64,000 nt of DNA from Lentilactobacillus raoultii (GTDB lineage: Bacteria > Bacillota > Bacilli > Lactobacillales > Lactobacillaceae): positions 62,001 to 126,000 of the forward strand of contig NZ_LS422992.1 in assembly GCF_900411375.1 (NCBI RefSeq). The letters are read 5' to 3'. The stretch's first letter is position 1; every line of letters starts with the position of its first letter. Below, in pieces: positions 41,206 to 50,607 of this stretch. The notes beneath the pieces are model-generated. The model saw nothing but the letters and a program-made list of their open reading frames with translations, made no database searches and was not told the origin of the DNA. The position numbers were made by a program, and so were the translations under genes.

Positions 41206-42579
41206 ATGAAGACACAAGTACCTGTTCAAAAAAATCAAAAATACGACGTTGAGGTGACGGATTTATCCTATCAAGGATTAGGCGTTGCGAAAATTGACGA
41301 TTTTCCAATTTTTGTCGAAAATGCTTTACCAACAGAATTAGCTACTATTTTGGTTACAAAGGTCAAGAAAAATTTTGCATTTGGAAAAGCGCTTAAAATC
41401 ATCCGTCAGAGCCAGGATCGAGTTAAGCCGATTGATGGCGCATATACCCAAACTGGGATTGCACCGCTTCAGCATTTGGCTTATCCGGCCCAATTAACGT
41501 TTAAACAACATCAAATTCAAACGGATTTTGCGAAGATGAAATTAGATGTTGAAGTTGCGCCGACCATCGGGATGGAAACCCCTTACCATTATCGAAACAA
41601 AGCGCAAATCCCTGTCAGAATGTTAAATGGTCGCTTACAAACTGGTTTTTACCGAAAACATTCTCATGATTTAGTTCCAATTGAGGACTTTTATATTCAG
41701 GATCCCGAGATTGATAAAGCGGTAGTGATTGTTCGAGACATCCTTAGAAAGTTCCAGATAACGCCCTATGATGAACAAACGCATCGTGGCGTCATTCGGA
41801 ATATTATGGTTCGAAGAGGTCACTACTCACACGAGATGATGGTCGTGTTAATCACTAAGAGTAAAAAGTTACCAAGTCAATCAGATCTGGTTTCTGAAAT
41901 TGTTGAACAGTTGCCAGAAGTTAAAAGTATCGTTCAAAACATTAATCCCAAAGCAACAAATGCGTTAATGGGAGAGAAAAACAAGGTTCTTTGGGGAAAA
42001 GGGTCGATTACTGATCAACTAATGGGGCTGACCTTTGAAATCTCACCAAATTCATTTTATCAGGTTAATCCGATTCAAACAGAGAAGCTTTATCAATTAG
42101 CCATTCAAAAAGCCCAATTAAATAAGGATGACACGGTAATTGATGCTTATTGTGGCATTGGGACAATTTCGTTATCATTAGCTAAAGTTGTCAAAAAAGT
42201 TTACGGAGTCGAAATTGTTCCTGAAGCAATTGAGGATGCAAAACGAAATGCCAAACTAAATAACATCACTAACTGTCGATTTATGGTTGGTAAAGCAGAG
42301 GAACAACTTGCAAAATGGCAAAAGGAAGGCTTAAAGCCGGATGTGATTGTGGTCGATCCGCCACGTAAAGGACTAGCTGAAAGTTTGATTCGAAGTGTGG
42401 CAGAAATGTCGCCACAACGATTAATCTACGTTTCCTGTAACCCGGCCACTTTAGCTAGGGATGCTAAATTATTTAGCGAGCATGGCTATCAAATTAATCA
42501 GCCAATTCAACCTGTTGACCAATTTCCACAAACTGTTCACGTGGAGTCAGTTACGGTCCTAGAACGCATAGGAAAATAG
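41206..42579 (+). CDS. rlmD: 23S rRNA (uracil-5-)-methyltransferase, RlmD/RlmCD type
   Basis: This SAM-dependent enzyme makes 5-methyluridine in 23S rRNA. The 457-residue protein has an N-terminal TRAM domain (about residues 10-65), the SAM-binding DAYCGIGTISLSL and the catalytic Cys in VSCNPATLARD. The iron-sulfur cluster cysteines found in E. coli RlmD near LQHL are missing here (GIAPLQHLAYPAQ), as in the cluster-free Gram-positive enzymes; whether it modifies one or two uridines cannot be read from sequence. ATG 41206 follows AAAGGTG; an earlier GTG lies within that site. Confidence 0.92.
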   Translation: MKTQVPVQKNQKYDVEVTDLSYQGLGVAKIDDFPIFVENALPTELATILVTKVKKNFAFGKALKIIRQSQDRVKPIDGAYTQTGIAPLQHLAYPAQLTFKQHQIQTDFAKMKLDVEVAPTIGMETPYHYRNKAQIPVRMLNGRLQTGFYRKHSHDLVPIEDFYIQDPEIDKAVVIVRDILRKFQITPYDEQTHRGVIRNIMVRRGHYSHEMMVVLITKSKKLPSQSDLVSEIVEQLPEVKSIVQNINPKATNALMGEKNKVLWGKGSITDQLMGLTFEISPNSFYQVNPIQTEKLYQLAIQKAQLNKDDTVIDAYCGIGTISLSLAKVVKKVYGVEIVPEAIEDAKRNAKLNNITNCRFMVGKAEEQLAKWQKEGLKPDVIVVDPPRKGLAESLIRSVAEMSPQRLIYVSCNPATLARDAKLFSEHGYQINQPIQPVDQFPQTVHVESVTVLERIGK

Positions 42580-42963
42580 CTGATAAACCTTTTTACATCA
42601 GTGCTTATGATGATCAAGAGTGTACTTTTCCCTTTCTGCATGATTGGAATTAGTACACTTTTTGCTTTTTGGCTGGAGGGTCGAGTTCTCTATATCCTAT
42701 TTCTACAGTCGGGTGTACAATGGTTCAATTTAGTGGGACGGTAGTATACTCGACATATAATATTAATGAGGATAAATGTTTTGAGGGACTGTCAACTAAA
42801 AAGCAACAGCGCGTGAAAGAAAAATCGCGGTGGTGAGTATTTGATATTACTTCACATTATGGTGAGTGGAATGTAGACGGCGATTCTGTTCAGGCTTGCT
42901 TCTGGTCAGTCAAAAAGACATAAATTCATAAAATGTGGCACTTGAAGAAAGGAGAAAAAGTTC
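42580..42963. other. Intergenic region before the 129-residue gene
   Basis: This 384-nt stretch carries a terminator (42619-42663) and two promoter-like patches: TTGGCT-16-TATATC (42669-42696) and a TATAAT at 42756-42761 without a -35. The remainder (42780-42950) could be a long leader, but I see no convincing fold and no gene with a ribosome site. Confidence 0.4.
42616..42663 (+). terminator. Long-loop intrinsic terminator after rlmD
   Basis: AGTGTACT (42619-42626) pairs with AGTACACT (42652-42659), followed by T residues. The loop of 25 nt is longer than usual, so efficiency is uncertain. Confidence 0.65.
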
Positions 42964-43353
42964 ATGAAGTTTATCCAATATGATTTATCGGGTGAGGTAG
43001 TCAAACAATACTCGACCGACTTTAATAAGTTGAAAGCTTACCCTCTAGGGGAAAAAGTTAGGATCACCTTGAATGATGAAACGGTATATATAGGCTTCTG
43101 GGATACTTGGTTAGGTCAGGAGACAGTCAAAGTAGTTGATATTAGTAGATATGATTTAGATGAAAACACTTCTAAATTAAGAAGTGGTAATCAACTAACT
43201 ACGTTTGTACCGACTAGTGAAATCGTCAAAATTGAAGCAATTCTGTACAGTAATCCACGCTGGGGAACAAGACCGACTAATAATTTTGAATTTTCTAACC
43301 CCGTAAAAATGGATCCAGAACTAGATCAGCTCAAGAATTTGCCTAAAAAATAA
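42964..43353 (+). CDS. Uncharacterised conserved 129-residue protein
   Basis: I do not recognise a named family. The protein is soluble, starts MKFIQYDLSGEVVKQY and has features of a small beta-barrel domain (KVRITLNDETVYIGFWDTW, about residues 31-49, resembling Sm/SH3-like strands). An aromatic NPRWGTRPTN segment lies at about residues 96-105, and the tail is charged. AAAGGAG ribosome site gives good support that it is translated. It has no signal peptide or membrane segment. Long non-coding stretches flank it on both sides, so it stands as an isolated unit between rlmD and the glycine betaine transporter. Confidence 0.7.
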   Translation: MKFIQYDLSGEVVKQYSTDFNKLKAYPLGEKVRITLNDETVYIGFWDTWLGQETVKVVDISRYDLDENTSKLRSGNQLTTFVPTSEIVKIEAILYSNPRWGTRPTNNFEFSNPVKMDPELDQLKNLPKK

Positions 43354-43636
43354 GCACATAGACAAAATAATTGAGTGCTGCAATTCGATTATTTACATTT
43401 TAGCTTTAATTTAATCTGTTCTTGATTCTTTTTAATTGATTGCATATTGTTGGGAAGAAATCATGGCGATAAACGACCCAATTAAATTGATCTTAAATCC
43501 ATCATAAACTTTTAGCTTTCATCAGTTTAAAAAATAAATTGTGTAAGAGTTAATCTGAATAGAAAACCCTGTTGAAGGCGCTTCTGACAAGGTCATCCAT
43601 TAAGAATTGATTTGTTATTTTGAGACAATCATTTGA
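43354..43636. other. AT-rich intergenic region without recognised features
   Basis: This stretch downstream of the 129-residue gene is strongly AT-rich. I find no reading frame with a ribosome site, no clear terminator for the upstream gene, and no repeat. It leads into the promoter and hairpin upstream of the glycine betaine operon. Confidence 0.4.
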
Positions 43637-43666
43637 TTGAAACTTAAATTTTTGTTATGGTAATAA
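43637..43666 (+). promoter_or_regulatory. Possible promoter of the glycine betaine transport operon
   Basis: TTGAAA (43637-43642) lies 18 bp before TAATAA (43661-43666), which is preceded by TGG and could act as an extended -10. The match is moderate. Confidence 0.4.
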
Positions 43667-43691
43667 TCGTTATTCTTTTGTGAAAAATACG

Positions 43692-43718
43692 TGACACCCT
43701 GCTAGAGTGTCATTTTTT
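43692..43718 (+). terminator. Terminator/attenuator hairpin just before the glycine betaine operon
   Basis: TGACAC (43692-43697) pairs with GTGTCA (43707-43712) with a 9-nt loop and six T directly after. It lies between the predicted promoter and the ribosome site of the ATPase gene, with only about 30 nt to the ATG. It is therefore either the terminator of a transcript from upstream or an attenuator in the operon leader. Confidence 0.65.
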
Positions 43719-43748
43719 ATAGCTTGAATTTTAATGAAGGAGGAGTAC

Positions 43749-44948
43749 ATGGCAGAAAAACTTAAGGTGCAAAATCTGACTAAAATATTTGGTAGAAGAA
43801 TTCAGAAAGCCCAAGAACTTGTTAAAGCAGGAAAGTCTAAGGCGGAAATTCTAAACTCAGTTGGGGCAACCGTTGGTGTTAACAATGCCTCGTTCACGGT
43901 TAATGATGGTGAAATCTTCGTGATTATGGGGCTTTCCGGTAGTGGGAAGTCGACAATCATTCGAATGATTAATCGATTAATTGAGCCGACTTCCGGTAAA
44001 ATTTTTATTGATGGACAAGATCTGACAAAATTGGAAAAAAAAGAATTACTTAATGTCAGACGTAAGAAAATGAGTATGGTATTTCAAAACTTTGCCTTAT
44101 TTCCTAATCGGACGATTCTGGAAAATACTGCTTACGGCTTGGAAATTCAAGGGGTTGATAAGGATGTCCGACATCAAAAAGCCCATGAAGCTTTGGAATT
44201 AGTTGGCCTCCATGGCTATGATGATCAGTTCCCAACGCAACTTTCAGGAGGTATGCAACAACGGGTTGGTCTTGCCAGAGCTTTAGCCAATAACTCGGAA
44301 ATCTTATTAATGGATGAGGCGTTCTCAGCTCTGGATCCGCTTAATCGAAAAGATATGCAGGATGAGTTATTGGATTTGCAAGAGAACCTTCATAAAACCA
44401 TTGTCTTTATTTCCCATGACTTAAATGAAGCCCTACGAATCGGTGATCGAATTATGATTATGAAGGATGGGGAAGTTGTTCAAATTGGGACTCCCGAAGA
44501 GATCTTAACTCAACCTGCAGATGAGTACGTTGAACGGTTCATCGAAGACGTTGATCGAACCAAGGTTCTAACAGCTTCAAATGTCATGATTCGACCAAAT
44601 ACCGTGAACATTGACAAAGACGGTCCTCGAATTACCATGCGCCGAATGCTTGAAAATGAAATTTCATCCGTTTATGTTGTCAATAATCAGCGCAAATTCA
44701 TTGGAATCGTGGATGCCAGTCATGTGATGGATTTGATTCGGAAAAAGATCACTAAATTGGATTCGGTCGTTCAGCGGGATGTGCCAACGACATCGCCAGA
44801 TACACCGATTACGACAATTATGGAAGAGATCTCTGAAACCTCTATTCCGTTCGCTGTGGTTGATGATCAAAATCATTTATTGGGAATTATCATTCGTGGT
44901 GCTGTTCTAGGCGCAATTTCAGGAAATGAGGTGAATGTAGATGAGTAA
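43749..44948 (+). CDS. opuAA: Glycine betaine/carnitine/choline ABC transporter, ATP-binding protein
   Basis: This ATPase powers uptake of compatible solutes under osmotic stress. The 399-residue protein has the OpuA-type N-terminal extension (FGRRIQKAQELVKAGKSKAEI), Walker A GLSGSGKST, signature LSGGMQQR, Walker B ILLMDEAFSALD and the H-loop SHD. Two CBS domains (about residues 280-395), which sense ionic strength in OpuA, end the protein. ATG 43749 is chosen because GAAGGAGG precedes it. It overlaps the permease gene by 8 nt. Confidence 0.94.
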   Translation: MAEKLKVQNLTKIFGRRIQKAQELVKAGKSKAEILNSVGATVGVNNASFTVNDGEIFVIMGLSGSGKSTIIRMINRLIEPTSGKIFIDGQDLTKLEKKELLNVRRKKMSMVFQNFALFPNRTILENTAYGLEIQGVDKDVRHQKAHEALELVGLHGYDDQFPTQLSGGMQQRVGLARALANNSEILLMDEAFSALDPLNRKDMQDELLDLQENLHKTIVFISHDLNEALRIGDRIMIMKDGEVVQIGTPEEILTQPADEYVERFIEDVDRTKVLTASNVMIRPNTVNIDKDGPRITMRRMLENEISSVYVVNNQRKFIGIVDASHVMDLIRKKITKLDSVVQRDVPTTSPDTPITTIMEEISETSIPFAVVDDQNHLLGIIIRGAVLGAISGNEVNVDE

Positions 44949-45792
44949 TTTACCACAGTTACCAGTCTCAAGCTGGATTAATCATTTTGTTAATTGGTTG
45001 GAAGGCTTTACCGGTTTCTTTAACGGGATCACTAATTTTATCGGTGGCATTATCAACGGGATTCAATGGGTTTTTGATTTGATCCCAATCTGGTTGTTTA
45101 TTGTTTTGGTAGTCGGCGGGACCTATTGGCTTAACCGAAAAACCAAGCATTGGCCATTACTTATATTTGAAATACTTGGTCTACTTTACGTTTGGAATCA
45201 AAACTATTGGCGGGATATGACTCAGACATTGACACTGGTGTTGACATCAAGTTTGATTGCATTGGTAATTGGCGTCCCAATTGGTATTTGGATGGCTAAG
45301 TCAAAAGTAGTGGAGGTTATTGTCAAGCCAATTCTTGACTTTATGCAGACAATGCCAGCCTTTGTTTATTTGATTCCAGCGGTTGCCTTTTTCGGAATTG
45401 GAATGGTTCCTGGTGTAATTGCGTCGGTTATTTTTGCAATGCCACCGACTATTCGAATGACCAATTTGGGAATCCGTCAAGTGCCGGCAGATTTGATTGA
45501 AGCAGCTGATTCGTATGGCTCGACTTCTTGGCAAAAGTTAATTAAAGTTCAATTACCATTGGCTAAATCAACTTTAATGGCTGGTGTTAATCAAAGCATG
45601 ATGCTATCGCTTTCCATGGTTGTGATTGCATCAATGATTGGTGCAATGGGACTAGGAAACAAGGTTTATTTTGCGGTTGGTCGAAATGATGCCGGAAGCG
45701 GATTTGCGGCCGGGCTGGCAATTGTCATCCTAGCTATAATCTTGGATCGGATTACGCAAGCCATTAATCGGAGCAAAACACCTAAGTCCTAG
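44941..45792 (+). CDS. opuAB: Glycine betaine ABC transporter, permease protein
   Basis: The 283-residue membrane protein is the translocation subunit. It has an amphipathic N-terminus (SWINHFVNWLEGFTGFFNGI), about six or seven membrane segments, and the EAA loop EAADSYGSTSWQKLIKVQLPLA that contacts the ATPase (seen as EAADSYGST and KVQLPLAKSTLMAG). Unlike lactococcal OpuA/BusAB, the substrate-binding domain is not fused to it but encoded by the next gene. Confidence 0.93.
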   Translation: MSNLPQLPVSSWINHFVNWLEGFTGFFNGITNFIGGIINGIQWVFDLIPIWLFIVLVVGGTYWLNRKTKHWPLLIFEILGLLYVWNQNYWRDMTQTLTLVLTSSLIALVIGVPIGIWMAKSKVVEVIVKPILDFMQTMPAFVYLIPAVAFFGIGMVPGVIASVIFAMPPTIRMTNLGIRQVPADLIEAADSYGSTSWQKLIKVQLPLAKSTLMAGVNQSMMLSLSMVVIASMIGAMGLGNKVYFAVGRNDAGSGFAAGLAIVILAIILDRITQAINRSKTPKS

Positions 45793-45804
45793 AAAGGAGT
45801 CAAA

Positions 45805-46707
45805 ATGAAGAAAACAACCAATAAATTATTAATTTTTATTTCGGTCCTTTTTTCAATGATTCTTCTATCAGGCTGTTCTAGTCAAATGGCAAAATATAAT
45901 CCTAAACAAAGCGTTGGTAAGCAGATTAATTACACGATTACCGGGATTGAAGCCGGTGCTGGTGAAATGGCGACCACTCAAAAAGCAATGAAAGCTTATG
46001 GGTTGGACAAAGGTAACTGGCAGCTTCAAACCAGTTCAACTGCTGCAATGCTGGCCACTTTGGGAAAATCAATTCGGTATAAGCAGCCCATTGTCATTAC
46101 CGGATGGACGCCCCACTGGATGTTTACCAAGTACAAATTGAAGTTTTTAAAGGATCCCAAAAATATTTATGGGAAAACAGAAGATATTCATACCATTGTC
46201 AGAAAAGGGTTGAAAAAAGATAAACCTGAAGCTTACGAAATGCTGAATCGGTTTAATTGGAAACCTGAGCAAATGTCATCCGTTATGTTGAAAGTTAATC
46301 ATGGTGAGAGCCCACGGAAGGCGGCCAATGATTGGATTAAGCAACATAAATCCCAAGTTGACTCTTGGACTAAAGGACTTAAGCACGTTCATGGTCAAAA
46401 AATAAAATTGACCTACGTAGCTTGGGATTCTGAAATTGCTTCCACTAATTTAGTTGCTAACGTATTGCGGTCAATGGGGTATAAAGTGACGATTCAAGCA
46501 ATGGAGTTGCAACCAATGTGGGCCTCCATTGCAACTAAAGCAGCTGATGCCACAGTTAGTGCCTGGTTACCCAATACGCAAGGGCTTTACTATAAAGATT
46601 TTAAAGGCCGATTTGTTGATTTAGGAAAGAATTTGCATGGGGCCAAAGTTGGGTTGGCAGTGCCCACTTATATGAAAAACGTCAATACTATCTCGGATTT
46701 AAAGTAA
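45805..46707 (+). CDS. opuAC: Glycine betaine ABC transporter, substrate-binding lipoprotein
   Basis: This 300-residue lipoprotein captures betaine outside the cell. The signal peptide ends in LLSGC with the lipid-modified Cys at residue 24. The betaine-cage tryptophans appear in VITGWTPHWMF and SAWLPNTQ. The two lobes are in swapped order compared with E. coli ProX: the segment matching the ProX C-terminal half (TWTPYW) comes first here, and the VAWDSEIASTN half comes second. AAAGGAG ribosome site; third gene of the operon. Confidence 0.92.
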   Translation: MKKTTNKLLIFISVLFSMILLSGCSSQMAKYNPKQSVGKQINYTITGIEAGAGEMATTQKAMKAYGLDKGNWQLQTSSTAAMLATLGKSIRYKQPIVITGWTPHWMFTKYKLKFLKDPKNIYGKTEDIHTIVRKGLKKDKPEAYEMLNRFNWKPEQMSSVMLKVNHGESPRKAANDWIKQHKSQVDSWTKGLKHVHGQKIKLTYVAWDSEIASTNLVANVLRSMGYKVTIQAMELQPMWASIATKAADATVSAWLPNTQGLYYKDFKGRFVDLGKNLHGAKVGLAVPTYMKNVNTISDLK

Positions 46708-46773
46708 ATTTAATAAGAAACTACCTGATCGTCACTCAACTTTTTTAAAGGTATCTGATGATAGTCAGTCCAA

Positions 46774-46806
46774 GACCGGAACGTTAAAACGTCGCCGGCC
46801 TTTTTT
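46774..46806 (+). terminator. Intrinsic terminator after opuAC
   Basis: Arms GACCGG-AACGTT and AACGTCGCCGGCC (46774-46800) pair with a small internal loop, followed by six T (46801-46806). Confidence 0.85.
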
Positions 46807-46907
46807 ATTAGTCTCTAAATTTAATCAGTTGGTAAGCTGGATGCGCACGCTGCCATTAGCGTTAAATCGAATGTTTTTGATAGGTGAAAATTATTTCATC
46901 GTCGTTC

Positions 46908-46936
46908 TTTACATTTGTTCACAATTCCGGTATGAT
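46908..46936 (+). promoter_or_regulatory. Promoter of the deo operon
   Basis: TTTACA (46908-46913) and TATGAT (46931-46936) are 17 bp apart, 5 of 6 matches each, 33 nt before deoC. A partial catabolite-responsive-like sequence (TGCGCACGCTGCCA, 46842-46855) lies upstream but matches only the TG-CG-CA core. Confidence 0.75.
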
Positions 46937-46969
46937 AATTTTGTAAATAATGAAAGGGGTTACATCACT

Positions 46970-47638
46970 ATGAAGACAAGCTTAACGACGGCAGAGTTAG
47001 CTAAATATCTGGACCATACTAACTTAAAGCCCAACGCAACCAAAGCAGATATTCAGACGACTTGCGAGGAAGCCATTAAATATCAAACGGCTTCAGTATG
47101 CGTGAATTCATACTGGATACCATTTGTTACAGAAGCCTTAAAGGGTAGTTCAGTTAAACCGATTACAGTAGTGGGTTTTCCGCTTGGTGCCACAAATACT
47201 GAGACCAAGGTATATGAAGCAATTACGGCAATTGATCAGGGCGCAGAAGAAATTGATATGGTGTTAAATATTGGTCAATTAATTGCTGGCAACCAAGAAT
47301 ATGTAACCGCTGACATATCGGCGGTTGCGGCAGCTGTTCATGCTAAAGGGAAGCTGTTGAAGGTAATTTTGGAAACGTCTTATCTGACTGATCAACAAAT
47401 TGTAATGGGATGCCAATCTGCTATGGCAGCTAAGGCTGATTACGTTAAAACATCCACTGGATTCAGTGAGTCAGGCGCAAAAGTTAAGGATGTCTCACTG
47501 ATGAGAAAAACAGTCGGCGATAAGCTGGGTGTCAAAGCGTCAGGTGACATCCATTCCCGAAAAGAAGCTTTAGAAATGATTGAAGCAGGGGCCAGTCGAC
47601 TCGGTGTTAGTGCGACGGTTGCTATCTTGTCTGAATGA
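46970..47638 (+). CDS. deoC: Deoxyribose-phosphate aldolase
   Basis: DeoC cleaves deoxyribose 5-phosphate to acetaldehyde and glyceraldehyde 3-phosphate. The 222-residue protein has the class I aldolase signatures LDHTNLKPNATKADI, the Schiff-base Lys in YVKTSTGFSESGA and the second Lys in VKASGDIHS. ATG 46970 follows GAAAGGGG; a longer upstream reading is rejected because it crosses the promoter. First gene of the deo operon. Confidence 0.95.
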   Translation: MKTSLTTAELAKYLDHTNLKPNATKADIQTTCEEAIKYQTASVCVNSYWIPFVTEALKGSSVKPITVVGFPLGATNTETKVYEAITAIDQGAEEIDMVLNIGQLIAGNQEYVTADISAVAAAVHAKGKLLKVILETSYLTDQQIVMGCQSAMAAKADYVKTSTGFSESGAKVKDVSLMRKTVGDKLGVKASGDIHSRKEALEMIEAGASRLGVSATVAILSE

Positions 47639-47669
47639 AATTGATTTTTAAGAAAGGAGAAGTTGGTTG

Positions 47670-48884
47670 ATGGAACCAAAAGCATATCATCGAATTTTTG
47701 GGATTGTCTTAGACTCGGTTGGAACCGGCGCCGCTCCTGACGCTAATTTATTTAACGATCAGGGGGCAGATACATTAGGACACGTTGGTGAAGCCTATCA
47801 AGGAGAGTTAAAAATTCCAAATTTGCAAAGAATGGGAATTTCTAATTTACGCGAGCATGAAATTTTAGGCGTTCCAAAAGTAAATCGGCCACTTGGTTAT
47901 TACGGGACAATGCAGGAAGTTTCAGCTGGTAAAGATAGTATGGATGGTCATTGGGAAATGATGGGCCTGCCGGTGACAAAGCCATTAGATACTTTCCCAC
48001 ATGGCTTCCCAGATGACCTAATTAAGAAAATTGAAAGCTTTTCTGGTCGAAAGGTCATTGGTAATCGGCCCGAGTCGGGGACTAAGATTATTGCCGAATT
48101 AGGTGAGCAACAAATTGAGACCGGCGATTTAATTGTTTATACTTCCGGTGATTCAGTTCTCCAAATTGCTGCTCATGAAGAAGTGATTTCGGTTAAAGAA
48201 TTGTATCGAATTTGTGAGTACGTTCGTTCTTTGGTTAACGGGCCAACTTATACGATTGGACGTGTAATTGCCCGGCCATATGTCGGCCCTGATAAAGCTC
48301 ATTTTGTTCGAACAGCTAATCGACATGATTTTACATTGGCGCCAATCGGCCAAACAGATTTGGATTACTTGAATGAGGCTGGCATTCAAACTATTGGAAT
48401 TGGTAAAATCAATGATATTTTTTCCGGACATGGCATTTCGATTGGCTACCATAATGAAAGCAATATGGACGGAATGGACCACGTTGATGAAGTGATGAAA
48501 AAAGAATTTACTGGGTTTTGTTTTACAAATTTAGTCGATTTTGACGCTATGTACGGGCATCGACGCAATCCAATTGGTTTCGGGAAGGCTCTGATGGATT
48601 TCGATAAACGTCTGGGGACTGTTTTGAAAAGCCTTAGGGAAAATGATTTATTAATGATTACAGCTGATCATGGTAATGATCCCGGCTTTAGAGGAACCGA
48701 TCATACACGCGAACGAGTCCCATTATTGGCTTACTCGCCTTCAATGAAAATGAATGGGAATCTTGGTAATCGGCAAACATTCGCCGACTTTGGTGCCACG
48801 GTTCTTGATAATTTTAATCTTAAAAATCATGCAATTGGGACGAGTTTTCTCGAAGAATTAGTTAGAACGGGGGAAGTTAAATGA
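47670..48884 (+). CDS. deoB: Phosphopentomutase
   Basis: DeoB moves phosphate between C1 and C5 of (deoxy)ribose, linking nucleoside phosphorolysis to DeoC. The 404-residue protein is of the alkaline-phosphatase-like mutase fold with the metal and phospho-Thr motifs [37 protein letters not shown] and [23 protein letters not shown] one codon earlier (47667) is an alternative start at slightly better spacing from AAAGGAG. It overlaps deoD by 4 nt. Confidence 0.95.
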   Translation: MEPKAYHRIFGIVLDSVGTGAAPDANLFNDQGADTLGHVGEAYQGELKIPNLQRMGISNLREHEILGVPKVNRPLGYYGTMQEVSAGKDSMDGHWEMMGLPVTKPLDTFPHGFPDDLIKKIESFSGRKVIGNRPESGTKIIAELGEQQIETGDLIVYTSGDSVLQIAAHEEVISVKELYRICEYVRSLVNGPTYTIGRVIARPYVGPDKAHFVRTANRHDFTLAPIGQTDLDYLNEAGIQTIGIGKINDIFSGHGISIGYHNESNMDGMDHVDEVMKKEFTGFCFTNLVDFDAMYGHRRNPIGFGKALMDFDKRLGTVLKSLRENDLLMITADHGNDPGFRGTDHTRERVPLLAYSPSMKMNGNLGNRQTFADFGATVLDNFNLKNHAIGTSFLEELVRTGEVK

Positions 48885-49597
48885 GTACGCATATTGGTGC
48901 TAAGCCAAATGAGATTGCCTCAACGGTACTGATGCCGGGGGATCCGCGACGTGCGAAATATATTGCGGAAACCTATTTGGACAATCCGGTTTGCTACAGT
49001 CAGGTTCGGAATATGCTTGGTTATACCGGGACGTATCAAGGAAAGCGAATTTCGGTTCAAGGATCGGGAATGGGGATTCCTTCACTGGCAATCTACACAA
49101 CTGAATTGATCAAGGAATATGGCGTCAAAACGATTTATCGGGTTGGTAGTTGTGGCGGGATGAGTCCGGATGTTAAGATTCGAGACGTCATTTTAGGAGA
49201 AGCTGGTACGACTGATTCGTCAATTATCGCGAATACCTTTGGACCGGGAATTTATTACTCACCAATTGCGGATTTTGGTTTATTGGATGCCGCTTATCAT
49301 ACGGCTGAGGATATGGGAATCAAGACAAAGGTTGGCAACATTTTTGCAGCGGATCGATTTTACAATGATGAATTAGATCTTAAAAAATTAACGGATTATG
49401 GCGTTTTGGCTACCGAAATGGAAACGGCCGGGCTTTATCTCTTGGCAGCCAAATACCATATTCGGGCATTAACCATCTTAACGGTTAGTGATCATTTGTT
49501 AACTGGCGAGGCACTTTCAGCGCAAGATCGAGAAACATCTTTTGATGAAATGGCCAAATTATCACTAACGACTGCTGTTAACAATATGGTCGATTAA
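48881..49597 (+). CDS. deoD: Purine-nucleoside phosphorylase, DeoD type
   Basis: DeoD splits purine (deoxy)nucleosides with phosphate. The 238-residue protein is of the hexameric family: [13 protein letters not shown] (phosphate loop), [18 protein letters not shown], the EMETAGLY nucleoside-binding segment and the catalytic Asp in [10 protein letters not shown]. It starts in the ATGA overlap with deoB. Confidence 0.96.
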   Translation: MSTHIGAKPNEIASTVLMPGDPRRAKYIAETYLDNPVCYSQVRNMLGYTGTYQGKRISVQGSGMGIPSLAIYTTELIKEYGVKTIYRVGSCGGMSPDVKIRDVILGEAGTTDSSIIANTFGPGIYYSPIADFGLLDAAYHTAEDMGIKTKVGNIFAADRFYNDELDLKKLTDYGVLATEMETAGLYLLAAKYHIRALTILTVSDHLLTGEALSAQDRETSFDEMAKLSLTTAVNNMVD

Positions 49598-49639
49598 CAA
49601 TCTGAACCAAAAAATAACAGTAAGGAGTTATGAAGATAG

Positions 49640-50587
49640 ATGGTTGCACACCACGATTTGGAGAAGCTAAAACAAGGCGTCAAAATTGCTGCAATGTACT
49701 ATGAAGATGATTTGAGCCAAACTGAAATTGCCAAGTCTCTTGGCATTTCACGACCGACGGTTTCACGAATGCTACAATATGCCAAGGAAACCGGCATTGT
49801 CAAAATTCAAATTGCGGATCCCTTGATGAGTGCAGAAATTTTAAGAACGCAGCTTCATCAAAAATATCAAATCGATATTCAAGTGGTGCCGACTCAAACG
49901 GGCGGATCAGGGACGATTCTCGAGCAAGTCGGGCAATTTGCAGCCGACTTTCTAGTCAAACTGGTTCAGCCAGGCGATGTTATTGGTTTAGGCTGGGGAG
50001 AAACCATTCATGCAGTGACACAACATGTTGAACAGCAGGCGACCGCCGGTGTTCGAGTTGTTGAACTCAAAGGAAGTGTTAGTGACTCTCAGGAAAAAAC
50101 TTGGGCGTATGAAAGTATCAATGAACTAGCGGTGGCCTACCGAACAACGCCAGCCTATTTGCCACTGCCGGTCATTTTTGATAACCGATTGACTAAGCAA
50201 ATGGTTGAACGGGACCGTTATATTAAACGAATTTTGACACTTGGTAGGAAAGCTGACATTGCACTATTTACGGTTGGGACGGTTCAAAACAATGCATTAC
50301 TTTTTCGACTTGGCTATTTTAGCAATCAAGAAAAGCAGCAGTTGCAACGGGAAGCCGTTGGCGATTTGTTGTCACGATTTATCGATCGTCAAGGCAAAAT
50401 TGTTGATCCGGAAATTGATGATCGAACAATTGGGCTTAAGTTGACAGAGCTAAACGAGAAACGACACGCGATTTTAGTTGCAGCGGGGGATAAGAAGCTC
50501 GAAAGTGTTTATGCTGTTTTAAAAGCCGGCTACGTGAACCATGTCATTGTTGATCAGGGACTTGCGAAGCGATTGGCAGAAATGTAA
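49640..50587 (+). CDS. deoR: Deoxyribonucleoside regulator, SorC/DeoR type
   Basis: This is a SorC-family transcription factor, probably repressing the deo operon until deoxyribose 5-phosphate binds. The 315-residue protein has an N-terminal helix-turn-helix (LSQTEIAKSLGISRPTVSR, about residues 24-42) and a C-terminal sugar-phosphate-binding domain related to phosphosugar isomerases (GDVIGLGWGETIHA, TVGTVQNNALL). It lies inside the operon it presumably controls. Operator not identified. Confidence 0.88.
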   Translation: MVAHHDLEKLKQGVKIAAMYYEDDLSQTEIAKSLGISRPTVSRMLQYAKETGIVKIQIADPLMSAEILRTQLHQKYQIDIQVVPTQTGGSGTILEQVGQFAADFLVKLVQPGDVIGLGWGETIHAVTQHVEQQATAGVRVVELKGSVSDSQEKTWAYESINELAVAYRTTPAYLPLPVIFDNRLTKQMVERDRYIKRILTLGRKADIALFTVGTVQNNALLFRLGYFSNQEKQQLQREAVGDLLSRFIDRQGKIVDPEIDDRTIGLKLTELNEKRHAILVAAGDKKLESVYAVLKAGYVNHVIVDQGLAKRLAEM

Positions 50588-50607
50588 ACCAGTAAGGGGG
50601 ATTTAGA

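Noticed and set aside
42719-42835. A 38-codon reading frame starting MVQFSGTVVY in the gap before the 129-residue gene
   Set aside because: It has no ribosome site, overlaps promoter-like sequences and shows no recognisable domain.
46842-46855. Catabolite-responsive element upstream of deoC
   Set aside because: Only the TG, CG and CA core positions match; the remaining consensus positions do not.
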